Of a stretch of DNA of 64,000 nucleotides, positions 12,101 to 25,788 are shown piece after piece. Where the stretch lies: the NCBI GenBank assembly GCA_016169945.1, contig JADLSH010000193.1, forward strand, positions 1,922,001 to 1,986,000, given 5' to 3'. Below the pieces are notes generated by a model, which was not told where the DNA came from, ran no database searches, and worked only from the letters and a program-made list of their open reading frames with translations. How positions within the stretch are numbered: position 1 is the first letter of the stretch; each line of letters opens with the position of its first letter. A program made the translations under genes and the position numbers. Origin of the DNA: Trachythela sp. YZ-2020. Its lineage: Eukaryota > Cnidaria > Anthozoa > Malacalcyonacea > Clavulariidae.

Positions 12101-15100
12101 CAACCTGTTTCTTTCATAAAAACAACGACTTTTAGGAGGTAAAAACATGTATTCATGCAATTGGAATTGTTTGATCAGAGGCAAACGGGGGACCAAAGGA
12201 TTTGAAATCAGGCCCTGTGGTCCCCCTTTGGTTTTTGAATTTTTTTTTCAAACTTGCCTCAAATGACCCCCAAACGGTTTTAAAATAGCCCCAACCTGTT
12301 TCTTTCATAAAAACAACGACTTTTAGGAGGTAAAAACATGTATTCATGCAATTGGAATTTTTTGATCAGAGGCAAAGGGGGGACCAAAGGATTTGAAATC
12401 AGGCCCTGTGGTCCCCTCGCCTCAAACTTGCCTCAAATGACCCCCAAACGGTTTTAAAATAGCCCCAACCTGTTTCTTTCATAAAAACAACGACTTTTAG
12501 GAGGTAAAAACATGTATTCATGCAATTGGAATTTTTTGATCAGAGGCAAAGGGGGGACCAAAGGATTTGAAATCAGGCCCTGTGGTCCCCTTGTCTCAAA
12601 CTTGCCTCAAATGACCCCCAAACGGTTTTAAAATAGCCCCAACCTGTTTCTTTCATAAAAACAACGACTTTTAGGAGGTAAAAACATGTATTCATGCAAT
12701 TGGAATTTTTTGATCAGAGGCAAAGGGGGGACCAAAGGATTTGAAATCAGGCCTGTGGTCCCCCTTTGGTTTTTAAATTTTTTTCAAACTTCCCTCAAAT
12801 GACGGTTTTAAAATAGCCCCAACCTGTTTCTTTCATAAAAACAACGACTTTTAGGAGGTAAAAACATGTATTCATGCAATTGGAACTTTTTGATCAGAGG
12901 CAAAGGGGACCAAAGGATTTGAAATCAGGCCTGTGGTCCCCCTTTGGTTTTAATTTTTTCAAACTTGCCTCAAATGACCCCAAACGGTTTTAAAATAGCC
13001 CCAACCTGTTTCTTTCATAAAAACAACGACTTTTAGGAGGTAAAAACATGTATTCATGCAATTGGAATTTTTTGATCAGAGGCAAAGGGGGGACCAAAGG
13101 ATTTGAAATCAGGCCCTGTGGTCCCCCTTTGGTTTTTGAATTGTTTTCAAACTTGCCGCAAATGACCCCAAACGGTTTTAAAATAGCCCCAACCTGTTTC
13201 TTTCATAAAAACAACGACTTTTAGGAGGTAAAAACATGTATTCATGCAATTGGAAGTTTTGATCAGAGGCAAAGGGGACCAAAGGATTTGAAATCAGGCC
13301 CTGTGGTTCCCCTTTGGTTTTAGAATTTTTAAAACAAACTTGCCTCAAATGACCCCCAAACGGTTTTAAAATAGCCCCAACCTGTTTCTTTCATAAAAAC
13401 AACGACTTTTAGGAGGTAAAAACATGTATTCATGCAATTGGAATTTTTTGATCAGAGGCAAAGGGGGGACCAAAGGATTTGAAATCAGGCCCTGTGGTCC
13501 CCCCTTTGGTTTTAATTTTTTCAAACTTGCCTCAAATGACCCCAAACGGTTTTAAAATAGCTAACCTGTTTCTTTCATAAAAACAACGACTTTTAGGAGG
13601 TAAAACATGTATTCATGCAATTGGAATTTTTTGATCAGAGGCAAAGGGGGGACCAAAGGATTTGAAATCAGGCCTGTGGTCCCCCTTTGGTTTTAATTTT
13701 TTCAAACTTGCCTCAAATGACCCCAAACGGTTTTAAAATAGCCCCAACCTGTTTCTTTCATAAAAACAACGACTTTTAGGAGGTAAAAACATGTATTCAT
13801 GCAATTGGAATTTTTGATCAGAGGCAAAGGGGGGACCAAAGGATTTGAAATCAGGCCCTGTGGTCCCCCTTTGGTTTTGAATTTTTTTTCAAACTTGCCT
13901 CAAATGACCCCCAAACGGTTTTAAAATAGCCCCAACCTGTTTCTTTCATAAAAACAACGACTTTTAGGAGGTAAAAACATGTATTCATGCAATTGGAATT
14001 TTTGATCAGAGGCAAAGGGGGGACCAAAGGATTTGAAATCAGGCCCTGTGGTCCCCCTTTGGTTTTGAATTTTTTTTCAAACTTGCCTCAAATGACCCCC
14101 AAACGGTTTTAAATAGCCCCAACCTGTTTCTTTCATAAAAACAACGACTTTTAGGAGGTAAAAACATGTATTCATGCAATTGGAATTTTTTGATCAGAGG
14201 CAAAGGGGGGACCAAAGGATTTGAAATCAGGCCCTGTGGTCCCCCCTTTGGTTTTATTTTTTCAAACTTGCCTCAAATGACCCCCAAACGGTTTTAAAAT
14301 AGCCCCAACCTGTTTCTTTCATAAAAACAACGACTTTTAGGAGGTAAAAACATGTATTCATGCAATTGGAATTTTTTGATCAGAGGCAAAGGGGGGACCA
14401 AAGGATTTGAAATCAGGCCCTGTGGTCCCCCCTTTGGTTTTTGAATTTTTTTTTCAAACTTGCCTCAAATGACCCCCAAACGGTTTTAAAATAGCCCCAA
14501 CCTGTTTCTTTCATAAAAACAACGACTTTTAGGAGGTAAAAACATGTATTCGTGCAATTGGAATTTTTTGATCAGAGGCAAAGGGGGGACCAAAGGATTT
14601 GAAATCAGGCCCTGTGGTCCCCCCTTTGGTTTTGAATTTTTTCAAACTTGCCTCAAATGACCCCCAAACGGTTTTAAATAGCCCCAACCTGTTTCTTTCA
14701 TAAAAACAACGACTTTTAGGAGGTAAAAACATGTATTCATGCAATTGGAATTTTTTGATCAGAGGCAAAGGGGGGACCAAAGGATTTGAAATCAGGCCCT
14801 GTGGTCCCCCCTTTGGTTTTTGTGTCAAACTTGCCTCAAATGACCCCAAACGGTTTTAAAATAGCCCCAACCTGTTTCTTTCATAAAAACAACGACTTTT
14901 AGGAGGTAAAAACATGTATTCATGCAATTGGAATTTTTTGATCAGAGGCAAAGGGGGGACCAAAGGATTTGAAATCAGGCCCTGTGGTCCCCCCTTTGGT
15001 TTTTGAATTTTTTTTCAAACTTGCCTCAAATGACCCCAAACGGTTTTAAAATAGCCCCAACCTGTTTCTTTCATAAAAACAACGACTTTTAGGAGGTAAA

Positions 15101-18100
15101 AACATGTATTCATGCAATTGGAATTTTTGATCAGAGGCAAAGGTGGACCAAAGGATTTGAAATCAGGCCCTGTGGTCCCCCCTTTGGTTTTTGAATTTTT
15201 TTTCAAACTTGCCTCAAATGACCCCAAACGGTTTTAAAATAGCCCCAACCTGTTTCTTTCATAAAAACAACGACTTTTAGGAGGTAAAAACATGTATTCA
15301 TGCAATTGGAATTTTTGATCAGAGGCAAAGGGGGGACCAAAGGATTTGAAATCAGGCCCTGTGGTCCCCCCTTTGGTTTTTGAATTTTTTTTCAAACTTG
15401 CCTCAAATGACCCCAAACGGTTTTAAAATAGCCCCAACCTGTTTCTTTCATAAAAACAACGACTTTTAGGAGGTAAAAACATGTATTCATGCAATTGGAA
15501 GTTTTTGATCAGAGGCAAAGGGAGGACCAAAGGATTTGAAATCAGGCCCTGTGGTCCCCCCTTTGGTTTTTGAATTTTTTTTCAAACTTGCCTCAAATGA
15601 CCCCAAACGGTTTTAAAATAGCCCCAACCTGTTTCTTTCATAAAAACAACGACTTTTAGGAGGTAGAAACATGTATTCATGCAATTGGAATTTTTTGATC
15701 AGAGGCAAAGGGGGGACCAAAGGATTTGAAATCAGGCCCAGTGGTCCCCCCTTTGGTTTTTGAATTTTTTTTCAAACTTGCCTCAAATGACCCCAAACGG
15801 TTTTAAAATAGCCCCAACCTGTTTCTTTCATAAAAACAACGACTTTTAGGAGGTAAAAACATGTATTCATGCAATTGGAATTTTTGATCAGAGGCAAAGG
15901 GGGACCAAAGGATTTGAAATCAGGCCCTGTGGTCCCCCCTTTGGTTTTTGAATTTTTTTTCAAACTTGCCTCAAATGACCACAAACGGTTTTAAGATAGC
16001 CCCAACCTGTTTCTTTCATAAAAACAACGACTTTTAGGAGGTAAAAACATGTATTCATGCAATTGGAATTTTTTGACCAGAGGCAAAGGGGGGACCAAAG
16101 GATTTGAAATCAGGCCCTGTGGTCCCCCCTTTGGTTTTTGAATTTTTTTTCAAACTTGCCTCAAATGACCCCCAAACGGTTTTAAAATAGCCCCAACCTG
16201 TTTCTTTCATAAAAACAACGAATTTTAGGAGGTAAAAACATGTATTCATGCAATTGGAATTTTTTGATCAGAGGCAAAGGGAGGACCAACGGATTTGAAA
16301 TCAGGCCCTGTGGTCCCCCCTTTGGTTTTTGAATTTTTTTCAAACTTGCCTCAAATGACCCCCAAACGGTTTTAAAATAGCCCCAACCTGTTTATTTCAT
16401 AAAAACAACGACTTTTAGGAGGTAAAAACATGTATTCATGCAATTGGAATTTTTTGATCAGAGGCAAAGGGGGGACCAAAGGATTTGAAATCAGGCCCTG
16501 TGGTCCCCCCTTTGGTTTTTGAATTTTTTTTCAAACTTCCTCAAATGACCCCAAACGGTTTTAAAATAGCCCCAACCTGTTTCTTTCATAAAAAGAACGA
16601 CTTTTAGGAGGTAAAAACATGTATTCATGCAATTGGAATTTTTTGATCAGAGGCAAAGGGGGGACCAAAGGATTTGAAATCAGGCCCTGTGGTCCCCCCT
16701 TTGGTTTTTGAATTTTTTTTTCAAACTTGCCTCAAATGACCCCAAACGGTTTTAAAATAGCCCCAACCTGTTTCTTTCTTAAAAACAACGACTTTTAGGA
16801 GGTAAAAACATGTATTCGTGCAATTGGAATTTTTTGATCAGAGTCAAAGGGGGGACCAAAGGATTTGAAATCAGGCCCTGTGGTCCCCCCTTTGGTTTTT
16901 GAATTTTTTTTCCAAACTTGCCTCAAATGATCCCCAAACGGTTTTAAAATAGCTCCAACCTGTTTCTTTCATAAAAACAATGACTTCTAGCAGGTAAAAA
17001 CATGTATTCATGCAATTGGAATTTTTTTATCAGAGGCAAAGGGGGGACCAAAGGTTTTCAAATCAGGCCCTGTGGTCCCCCCTTTGGTTTTTGAAATTTT
17101 TTTTCAAACTTGCCTCAAATGACCCTCAAACGGTTTTAAAATAGCCCCAACCTGTTTCTGTCATAAAAACAACGACTTTTTGGGGGTAAAAACATGTATT
17201 CATGCAATTGGAATTTTTTGATAAGAGGCAAAGGGGGGACCAAAGGATTTGAAATCAGGCCCTGTGGTCCCCCCTTTGGTTTTTGAATTTTTTTTTCAAA
17301 CTTGCCTCAAATGACCCCAAACGGTTTTAAGATAGCCCCAACCTGTTTCTTTCATAAAAACAACGACTTTTAGGAGGTAAAAACATGTATTCATGCAATT
17401 GGAATTTTTTGACCAGAGGCAAAGGGGGGACCAAAGGATTGAAATCAGGCCCTGTGGTCCCCCCTTTGGTTTTTGAATTTTTTTTCAAACTTGCCTCAAA
17501 TGATCCCCAAACGGTTTTAAAATAGCCCCAACCTGTTTCTTTCATAAAAACAACGACTTTTAGGAGGTAAAACATGTATTCATGCAATTGGAATTTTTTT
17601 ATCAGAGGCAAAGGGGGGACCAAAGGATTTGAAATCAGGCCCCATGGTCGACCCTTTGGTTTTTGAATTTTTTTTCAAACTTGCCTCAAATGACTCCCAA
17701 ACGGTTTTAAAATAGCCCCAACCTGTTTCTTTCATAAAAACAACGACTTTTAGGAGGTAAGAACATGTATTCATGCAATTGGAATTTTTGATCAGAGGCA
17801 AAGGGGACCAAAGGATTTGAAATCAGGCCCCATTGTCCACCCTTTGGTTTTTGAATTTTTTTTCAAACTTGCCTCGAATGACCCCCAAGCGGTTTTAAAA
17901 TAGCCCCAACCTTTGTCTTTCATAAAAAAAACGACTTTTAGGAGGTAAAACATGTATTCATGCATTTGGAATTTTTTGATCAGAGGCAAAAGGGCGACCA
18001 AAGGATTTGAAATCAGGCCCTGTGGTCCCCGAATTTTTTCTCAAACTTGCCTCAAATGACCCCCAAACGGTTTTAAAATAGCCCCAACCTGTTTCTTTCT

Positions 18101-21100
18101 TAAAAACAACGACTTTTAGGAGGTAAAAACATGTATTCGTGCAATTGGAATTTTTTGATCAGAGGCAAAGGGGGGACCAAAGGATTTGAAATCAGGCCCT
18201 GTGGTCCCCCCTTTGGTTTTTGAATTTTTTTTCAAACTTGCCTCAAATGATCCCCAAACGGTTTTAAAATAGCTCCAACCTGTTTCCTTCATAAAAACAA
18301 TGACTTCTAGCAGGTAAAAACATGTATTCATGCAATTGGAATTTTTTTATCAGAGGCAAAGGGGGGACCAAAGGTTTTCAAATCAGGCCCTGTGGTCCCC
18401 CCTTTGGTTTTTGAATTTTTTTTCAAACTTGCCTCAAATGACCCTCAAACGGTTTTAAAATAGCCGCAACCTGTTTCTGTCATAAAAACAACGACTTTTT
18501 GGGGGTAAAAACATGTATTCATGCAATTGGAATTTTTTGATAAGAGGCAAAGGGGGGACCAAAGGATTTGAAATCAGGCCCTGTGGTCCCCCCTTTGGTT
18601 TTTGAATTTTTTTTCAAACTTGCCTCAAATGACCCCAAACGGTTTTAAGATAGCCCCAACCTGTTTCTTTCATAAAAACAACGACTTTTAGGAGGTAAAA
18701 ACATGTATTCATGCAATTGGAATTTTTTGGCCAGAGGCAAAGGGGGGACCAAAGGATTGAAATCAGGCCCTGTGGTCCCCCCTTTGGTTTTTGAATTTTT
18801 TTTCAAACTTGCCTCAAATGATCCCCAAACGGTTTTAAAATAGCCCCAACCTGTTTCTTTCATAAAAACAACGACTTTTAGGAGGTAAAAACATGTATTC
18901 ATGCAATTGGAATTTTTTGATCAGAGGCAAAGGGGGGACCAAAGGATTTGAAATCAGGCCCCATGGTCGACCCTTTGGTTTTTGAATTTTTTTTCAAACT
19001 TGCCTCAAATGACCCGCAGACGGTTTTAAAATAGCACCAAACTGTTTCTTTCATAAAAACAACGACTTTTAGGAGGTAAGAACATGTATTCATGCAATTG
19101 GAATTTTTTGATCAGAGGCAAAGGGGGGACCAAAGGATTTGAAATCAGGCCCCATTGTCCACCCTTTGGTTTTTGAATTTTTTTTCAAACTTGCCTCGAA
19201 TGACCCCCAAGCGGTTTTAAAATAGCCCCAACCTTTGTCTTTCATCAAAAAAAAGACTTTTAGGAGGTAAAACATGTATTCATGCATTTGGAATTTTTTG
19301 ATCAGAGGCAAAGGGGCGACCAAAGGATTTGAAATCAGGCCCTGTGGTCCCCCCCTTTGGTTTTTGAATTTTTTTTCAAACTTCCTCAAATGACCCCCAA
19401 ACGGTTTTAAAATAGCCCCAACCTGTTTCTTTCATAAAAAGAACGACTTTTAGGAGGTAAAAACATGTATTCATGCAATTGGAATTTTTTGATCAGAGGC
19501 AAAGGGGGGACCAAAGGATTTGAAATCAGGCCCTGTGGTCCCCCCTTTGGTTTTTGAATTTTTTTTCAAACTTGCCTCAAATGACCCCCAAACGGTTTTA
19601 AAATAGCCCCAACCTGTTTCTTTCTTAAAAACAACGACTTTTAGGAGGTAAAAACATGTATTCGTGCAATTGGAATTTTTTGATCAGAGTCAAAGGGGGG
19701 ACCAAAGGATTTGAAATCAGGCCCTGTGGTCCCCCTTTTGGTTTTTGAATTTTTTTTCCAAACTTGCCTCAAATGATCCCCAAACGGTTTTAAAATAGCT
19801 CCAACCTGTTTCCTTCATAAAAACAATGACTTCTAGCAGGTAAAAACATGTATTCATGCAATTGGAATTTTTTTATCAGAGGCAAAGGGGGGACCAAAGG
19901 TTTTCAAATCAGGCCCTGTGGTCCCCCCTTTGGTTTTTGAAATTTTTTTTCAAACTTGCCTCAAATGACCCTCAAACGGTTTTAAAATAGCCCCAACCTG
20001 TTTCTGTCATAAAAACAACGACTTTTTGGAGGTAAAAACATGTATTCATGCAATTTGAATTTTTTGATAAGAGGCAAAGGGGGGACCAAAGGATTTGAAA
20101 TCAGGCCCTGTGGTCCCCCCTTTGGTTTTTGAATTTTTTTTTCAAACTTGCCTCAAATGACCCCAAACGGTTTTAAGATAGCCCCAACCTGTTTCTTTCA
20201 TAAAAACAACGACTTTTAGGAGGTAAAAACATGTATTCATGCAATTGGAATTTTTTGGCCAGAGGCAAAGGGGGGACCAAAGGATTGAAATCAGGCCCTG
20301 TGGTCCCCCCTTTGGTTTTTGAATTTTTTTTCAAACTTGCCTCAAATGATCCCCAAACGGTTTTAAAATAGCCCCAACCTGTTTCTTTCATAAAAACAAC
20401 GACTTTTAGGAGGTAAAACATGTATTCATGCAATTGGAATTTTTTGATCAGAGGCAAAGGGGGGACCAAAGGATTTGAAATCAGGCCCCATGGTCGACCC
20501 ATTGGGTTTTGAATTTTTTCAAACTTGCCTCAAATGACCCGCAGACGGTTTTAAAATAGCACCAAACTGTTTCTTTCATAAAAACAACGACTTTTAGGAG
20601 GTAAGAACATGTATTCATGCAATTGGAATTTTTTGATCAGAGGCAAAGGGGGGACCAAAGGATTTGAAATCAGGCCCCATTGTCCACCCTTTGGTTTTTG
20701 AATTTTTTTTCAAACTTGCCTCGAATGACCCCCAAGCGGTTTTAAAATAGCCCCAACCTTTGTCTTTCATCAAAAAAAAGACTTTTAGGAGGTAAAACAT
20801 GTATTCATGCATTTGGAATTTTTTGATCAGAGGCAAAGGGGCGACCAAAGGATTTGAAATCAGGCCCTGTGGTCCCCCCCTTTGGTTTTTGAATTTTTTC
20901 TCAAACTTCCCTCAAATGACCCCCAAACGGTTTTAAAATAGCCCCAACCTGTTTCTTTCATAAAAAGAACGACTTTTAGGAGGTAAAAACATGTATTCAT
21001 GCAATTGGAATTTTTTGATCAGAGGCAAAGGGGGGACCAAAGGATTTGAAATTAGGCCCTGTGGTCCCCCCTTTGGTTTTTGAATTTTTTCTCAAACTTG

Positions 21101-23390
21101 CCTCAAATGACTCCCAAACGGTTTTAAAATAGCCCCAACCTGTTTTGTTTCATAAAAACAATGACTTTTAGGAGGTAAAAACATGTATTCATGCAATTGG
21201 CATTTTTTGATCAGAGGCAAAGGGGGGACCAAAGGATTTGAAATCAGGCCCTGTGGTCCCCCCTTTGGTTTTTGAATTTTTTTTCCAAACTTGCCTCAAA
21301 TGATCCCCAAACGGTTTTAAAATAGCTCCAACCTGTTTCCTTCATAAAAACAATGCCTTCTAGCAGGTAAAAACATGTATTCATGCAATTGGAATTTTTT
21401 GATCAGAGGCAAAGGGGGGACCAAAGGTTTTCAAATCAGGCCCTGTGGTCCCCCCTTTGGTTTTTGATTTTTTTCTCAAACTTGCCTCAAATGACCCCCA
21501 AGCGATTTTAAAATAGCCCCAACCTGTTTCTTTCATAAAAACAACGACTTTTAACAGGTAAAATCATGTACTCATGCAATTGGAATTTTTTGATCAGAGG
21601 CAAAGGGGGGACTAAAGGATTTGAAATCAGGCCCTGTGGTCCCCCCTTTGGTTTTTGATTGTTTTTCAAACTTGCCTCAAATGACCCCCAAACGGTGTTA
21701 AAATAGCCCCTACCTGTTTCTTTTATAAAAACAACGAATTTAGGAGGTAAAAACATGATTCATGCATTTGGAATTTTTTGATCAGAGGCAAAGGGGGGAC
21801 CAAAGGATTTGAAATCAGGCCCTGTGGTCCCCCCTTTGGTTTTTGAATTTTTTTTCAAACTTGCCTCAAATGACCCCCAAACGGTTTTAAAATAGCCCCA
21901 ACCTGTTTCTTTCATAAAAACAACGACTTTTAGGAGGTAAAAACATGTATTCATGCAATTGGAATTTTTTTGATCAGAGGCAAAGGGGGGACCAAAGGAT
22001 TTGAAATCAGGCCCCATGGTCCACCCTTTGGTTTTTGAAATTTTTTTCAAACTTGCCTCAAATGACCCGCAGACGGTTTTAAAATAGCACCAAACTGTTT
22101 CTTTCATAAAAACAACGACTTTTAGGAGGTAAAAACATGTATTCATGCAATTGGAATTTTTTTATCAGAGGCAAAGGGGGGACCAAAGGATTTGAAATCA
22201 GGCCCCATGGTCCACCCTTTGGTTTTTGCTTTTTTTTTCAAACTTACCTCAAATGACCTCCAAACGGTTTAAAATAGTGCCAACCTGTTTCTTTCATAAA
22301 AACAATGAATTTCGGGAGATAAAATAATGTTTTCATTTTCGTCAGGCATAGGGGGACCAAAATATTTGAAATCAGGTTCTGTGGTCCGCCCTTTGGTTTT
22401 TGATTTTTTTCCAATCTTGGTTCAGATGACCACGGTTTTAAAATACCCCCAACCTGTTTCTTTCATAAAAACAATGACTTCCAGAAGATAAAATCATGTT
22501 TTCATGCATTTGAAATTTTTTCGTCTGAGGTAAAGCGGGACCAAAGGATTTGAAATCAGGCCCTGTTGTTCCCCTTTGGTTTTTTATTTTTTTTCTAATC
22601 TTAGTTCAAATGACCCCCAAACGTTTTTAAAATAGCCCCAACCTCTTTCTTTCATAAAAACAATGACTTTCAGGAGAGAAAATTATATTTTCATGCATTT
22701 GAAATTTTTCGTCAGAAGCAAAGGGGGGACCAAAGGATTTGAGATCAGGCCCTGTGGTCCCCCCTTTCGTTTTCTATTTTTTCCAATCTTGGCTCAAATG
22801 ACTCCCAATCGTGTTGAAAATAGCCACAACCTGTTTCTTTCATAAAAACAATGACTTTCAGGAGATAAAATTATATTTTCATGCATTTGGAATTCTTTCG
22901 TCAGAGGCGAAGGGGGGACCAAAGGATTTGAAATCAGGCCCTGTGGTCCCCCCTTTGGTTTTTGATTTTTTTTTCAATCCTGGTTCAAATGACCCCCAAA
23001 TGTTTTGAAAAGAGCCCAACCTATTTCTTTCATAAAAACAACGACTTTCAGGAGAAAAAAACATGTTTTCATGCATTTGAAATTGTTTCGTCAGAAGCAA
23101 AAGGGGGACCAAAGATTTGAGATCAGGCCCTGTGGTCCCCCCTTTGGTTTTTGATTTTTTTTTCAATCTTGGTTCAAATGAATACCAAACGTTTTTAAAA
23201 TAGCCCCAACCTGTTTCTTTCATAAAAACAATGACTTTCAGGAGATGAAAACATGTTTTAATGCGGTTGAAATATTTTAGTCAGATGCAAAGAGGGGACC
23301 AAAGGATTTGAAATCAGGCCCTTTGATCCCCCCTTTGATTTTCGATTTTTTTACAATTTTGGTACAAATAACCCTCAAACGTTTAGAAAC
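3105..23390. repeat. Satellite array, about 107 monomers of about 190 bp
   Basis: One continuous head-to-tail array. Measured spacings of the marker AACCTGTTTCTTTC at the left are 192, 191, 190, 191 and 191 bases; later monomers shrink to about 182-188 because the T-run and the C/G-runs vary in length. Each monomer holds a hairpin with 14-bp arms (CAAAGGGGGGACCA and its complement) around a 22-base loop. Monomers in the first 13 kb are nearly identical. Those after about 22.2 kb are clearly diverged and the last is degenerate. Minus-strand open frames of 60-128 codons recur because the monomer happens to lack stops in one frame; they are repeat artefacts. The family is not recognised. Confidence 0.97.
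16585..20957. repeat. Higher-order repeat inside the satellite (8-mer, three copies)
   Basis: Diagnostic monomer variants recur in the same order. The TTCTTAAAAAC variant is near 16,772, 18,092 and 19,617. The GATAAGAGGC variant is near 17,219, 18,539 and 20,066. The CCCCATGGTCGACCC variant is near 17,641, 18,960 and 20,487. The CCCCATTGTCCACCC variant is near 17,826, 19,150 and 20,675. Spacings are about 1,320 then about 1,526 bases, i.e. 7 then 8 monomers. The middle copy lacks the AAAAAGAACG monomer that is present near 16,588, 19,436 and 20,960. A partial fourth copy continues to about 21.4 kb. Confidence 0.88.
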
Positions 23391-25780
23391 ATTCCAAGCG
23401 TCGCTATATTTGTTGTCTATGCCGTTCCGTGTAAGGTGATTTTAGATACGAGATTCAGGCGGAGTTTATTAATATCGCGACAACAAATCGATATTTTTGC
23501 ACGCGGAATATGCTGAACTCAGCAAATTTATTGTTTGCTCGTCCAAACTTGCCTGGTCTTCTTGTTCGTCATATTAATGAGGTCTCAAAAGAATATGACG
23601 CTAATGATGTGCTCACCCTTATATGCTAATGTGTTGCGCCACCACCCCCCCCCCCCAGCCTCATATGCTATTGTGTTGCGCTCCTGACCCATATGCTAAT
23701 GTGTTGCGGCCCCCTTGCATACTAATTAGTGCCGCCACCGTGCGGCCCGAACGGTACCTATATTACTATTGGTTTGGATTAGGTTTTTCATTAAGACGCC
23801 CGAAAGCGCGATTCAAATTAATAACAGCAAAAATTACCTGATATAAGATAGTTTTCCCCATCCATTAGTCTCAGGCTATGGTGTTGTACAATGTACACCG
23901 GTTTGTGCTTCCGATTTAGCGTCATTTGTGGGTGGACATGACTATGCACGAATGACAATCTCTTCCAAACTTGGCACAAACTAAATCTGATCTTTTTACT
24001 GCCAGGCAAGCATCTCTTCGGAAGTTCAAAGGCCTTTCCTGCACTTACGATCGGTCTAGTGTGCAGTCTAAAATAGTTGAGATAATGAACTTTAAATTCA
24101 ATACATTTCAAAGTCAATATGATGAGAATGATCTATTCATGTCGATAACACTGGGTGTGGTTGTTGTCCCAATTCACCCGAGCCAGAGGCTCATGATACA
24201 CGTGCTCGACAACTAAAGGCCTGACGGTTAGTTTTTAGTGAGAGAGAAAAATTAACCAGAAAACCCGAAGAAAAACCCTGAGAGCACAGGAGAAAACTAA
24301 CCGATCTCAACTTACACGAATTTTCAAGTTAGCCAACCTACGTAAATCCCTGCCCTCGACCCACTGTGGAAGATCAGGAGTAAGGGAGAGCGCACTAACC
24401 GCACTGCATGCCATTGTCGACGTCAACTGAATGTGTGCATGTATTCATTTGGGACAAGAGCCACAAGACCATTTTCAATTGATTCCTGAATTTTGTCAAA
24501 AAATTTCGCTTGAATTCAACTTAGAGACGACCTCAGCGTTTAGCCAGATGTACATAAACTCCAATTAGGTTTGTACAAGCTAAGATGTTTGAAAATATTC
24601 TGCATGCATGTCGAATTGAACACGTCTGAAATGGATTCGCTATTTCGCTCGGTACAGACAACATTTTCAGCAAACAGTAGCAACAAAAAGTTCTAGTCGA
24701 GTAAGGGAAGCTTCAAACGCGAGCAATAAGCAAGATGGAAATCATTTTAGGGCGACCAGACGTACCGCGTGGTTTCAACCATAGTCGGCGATTTGCATCA
24801 ACTTTCTCGTAAACTTTTGACCTGAAACTGCAGATAAAACAAACATGAGTTACTGACAAGTAAAAGCAAGGGTATTTCTAAACATTATTGGCACAAAATA
24901 TGGCAGAAATACTAAGGGAATATAGCGAATCAGGGAAAGCAAAGTGTTCAATGCGAACAGAAGACGAAGGCGAACATGAGCAATTTAAACAGGAGCAATA
25001 AGGCAACTAGCACAGACCACAAACGTTTAAAAGAACGATATATTTGATACTAACCTGTCCTTGGATGCGGCATAGTCATTTCGTTTCAATAAAGTTTTTC
25101 TAAGCGTAGTTCGATGACAAAATTTAAACTGTACTTCGCTAGGATTCGTCTCAAACCGCATGGTTGCCCGTTGCCCAAGTTGAATTTTCAATTTTGCCAT
25201 GAATTTGCATACTACACCTTATTTTCTTATTGACCAGACATTCACAAGCTCTGATTGGCTACTGTTAAAAGCATTTATTGGTCAGAAATCCCTTAGGGGA
25301 TTTGATTACAATCGCTAGGAATTGCTAATTAGCAATCTTCAAAATCATTGTTAGGTACAAATCTATTTGCACTGCAATGACCGACTTCAAAATAATTTTA
25401 AGCATTATTAAGGCCTATTTAAACTGCCTAAGGGCCTGTTCGTGTGATCCCGCTTATAGCGAGACGTCTCGCCTACCTATGATCTCGCCTCCTAGTACTA
25501 AAAGTTTACTATAAAAAATTACATCGCGTTCATATGAGAAAGTGGGCTGGCCCGCTTGCCGAGATCTCGCCTGTGTGAGGGGAGACCATAGATAGGCGGG
25601 ATGAAAAATATTCCATGTGAACACGCCAGCCCGCTTACCGAGATGAAATCAAGAAATCAAATTTTCGATTTGCCGCTTAATTTGACGTTTTGTAAGTAGT
25701 TTTATGTTTGTTTTACAAACAAGCATAAAATAACATATTTGTGTTGCGTGCATGGAATAGTCGGAGTGTGTAAACTTAAG
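23391..25780. other. Intergenic, with a short tandem repeat and a degenerate fold-back
   Basis: No supported gene. At about 23,620-23,740 a motif close to CATATGCTAATGTGTTGCG occurs three to four times at 30-38-base spacing around a C-run. At about 25,441-25,640 there is a region rich in GCGAGA/TCTCGC and TTCATATGA motifs that resembles the MITE family at 40,379 but lacks clean ends. Confidence 0.4.
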
Positions 25781-25788
25781 CCTGATTC

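Noticed and set aside
2963..23223. Dozens of minus-strand open frames of 60-128 codons with the same peptide
   Set aside because: They are the same satellite monomer read in a stop-free frame. Starts, lengths and frames shift with every indel, and there is no conserved gene-like unit.
3105..23390. CRISPR-like array
   Set aside because: The whole 190-bp unit repeats with no unique spacers, and the genome is eukaryotic.
23971..24216. An 81-codon plus-strand open frame with an opposing 99-codon frame
   Set aside because: The two frames overlap antisense, neither has recognisable features, and no flanking exons are evident.
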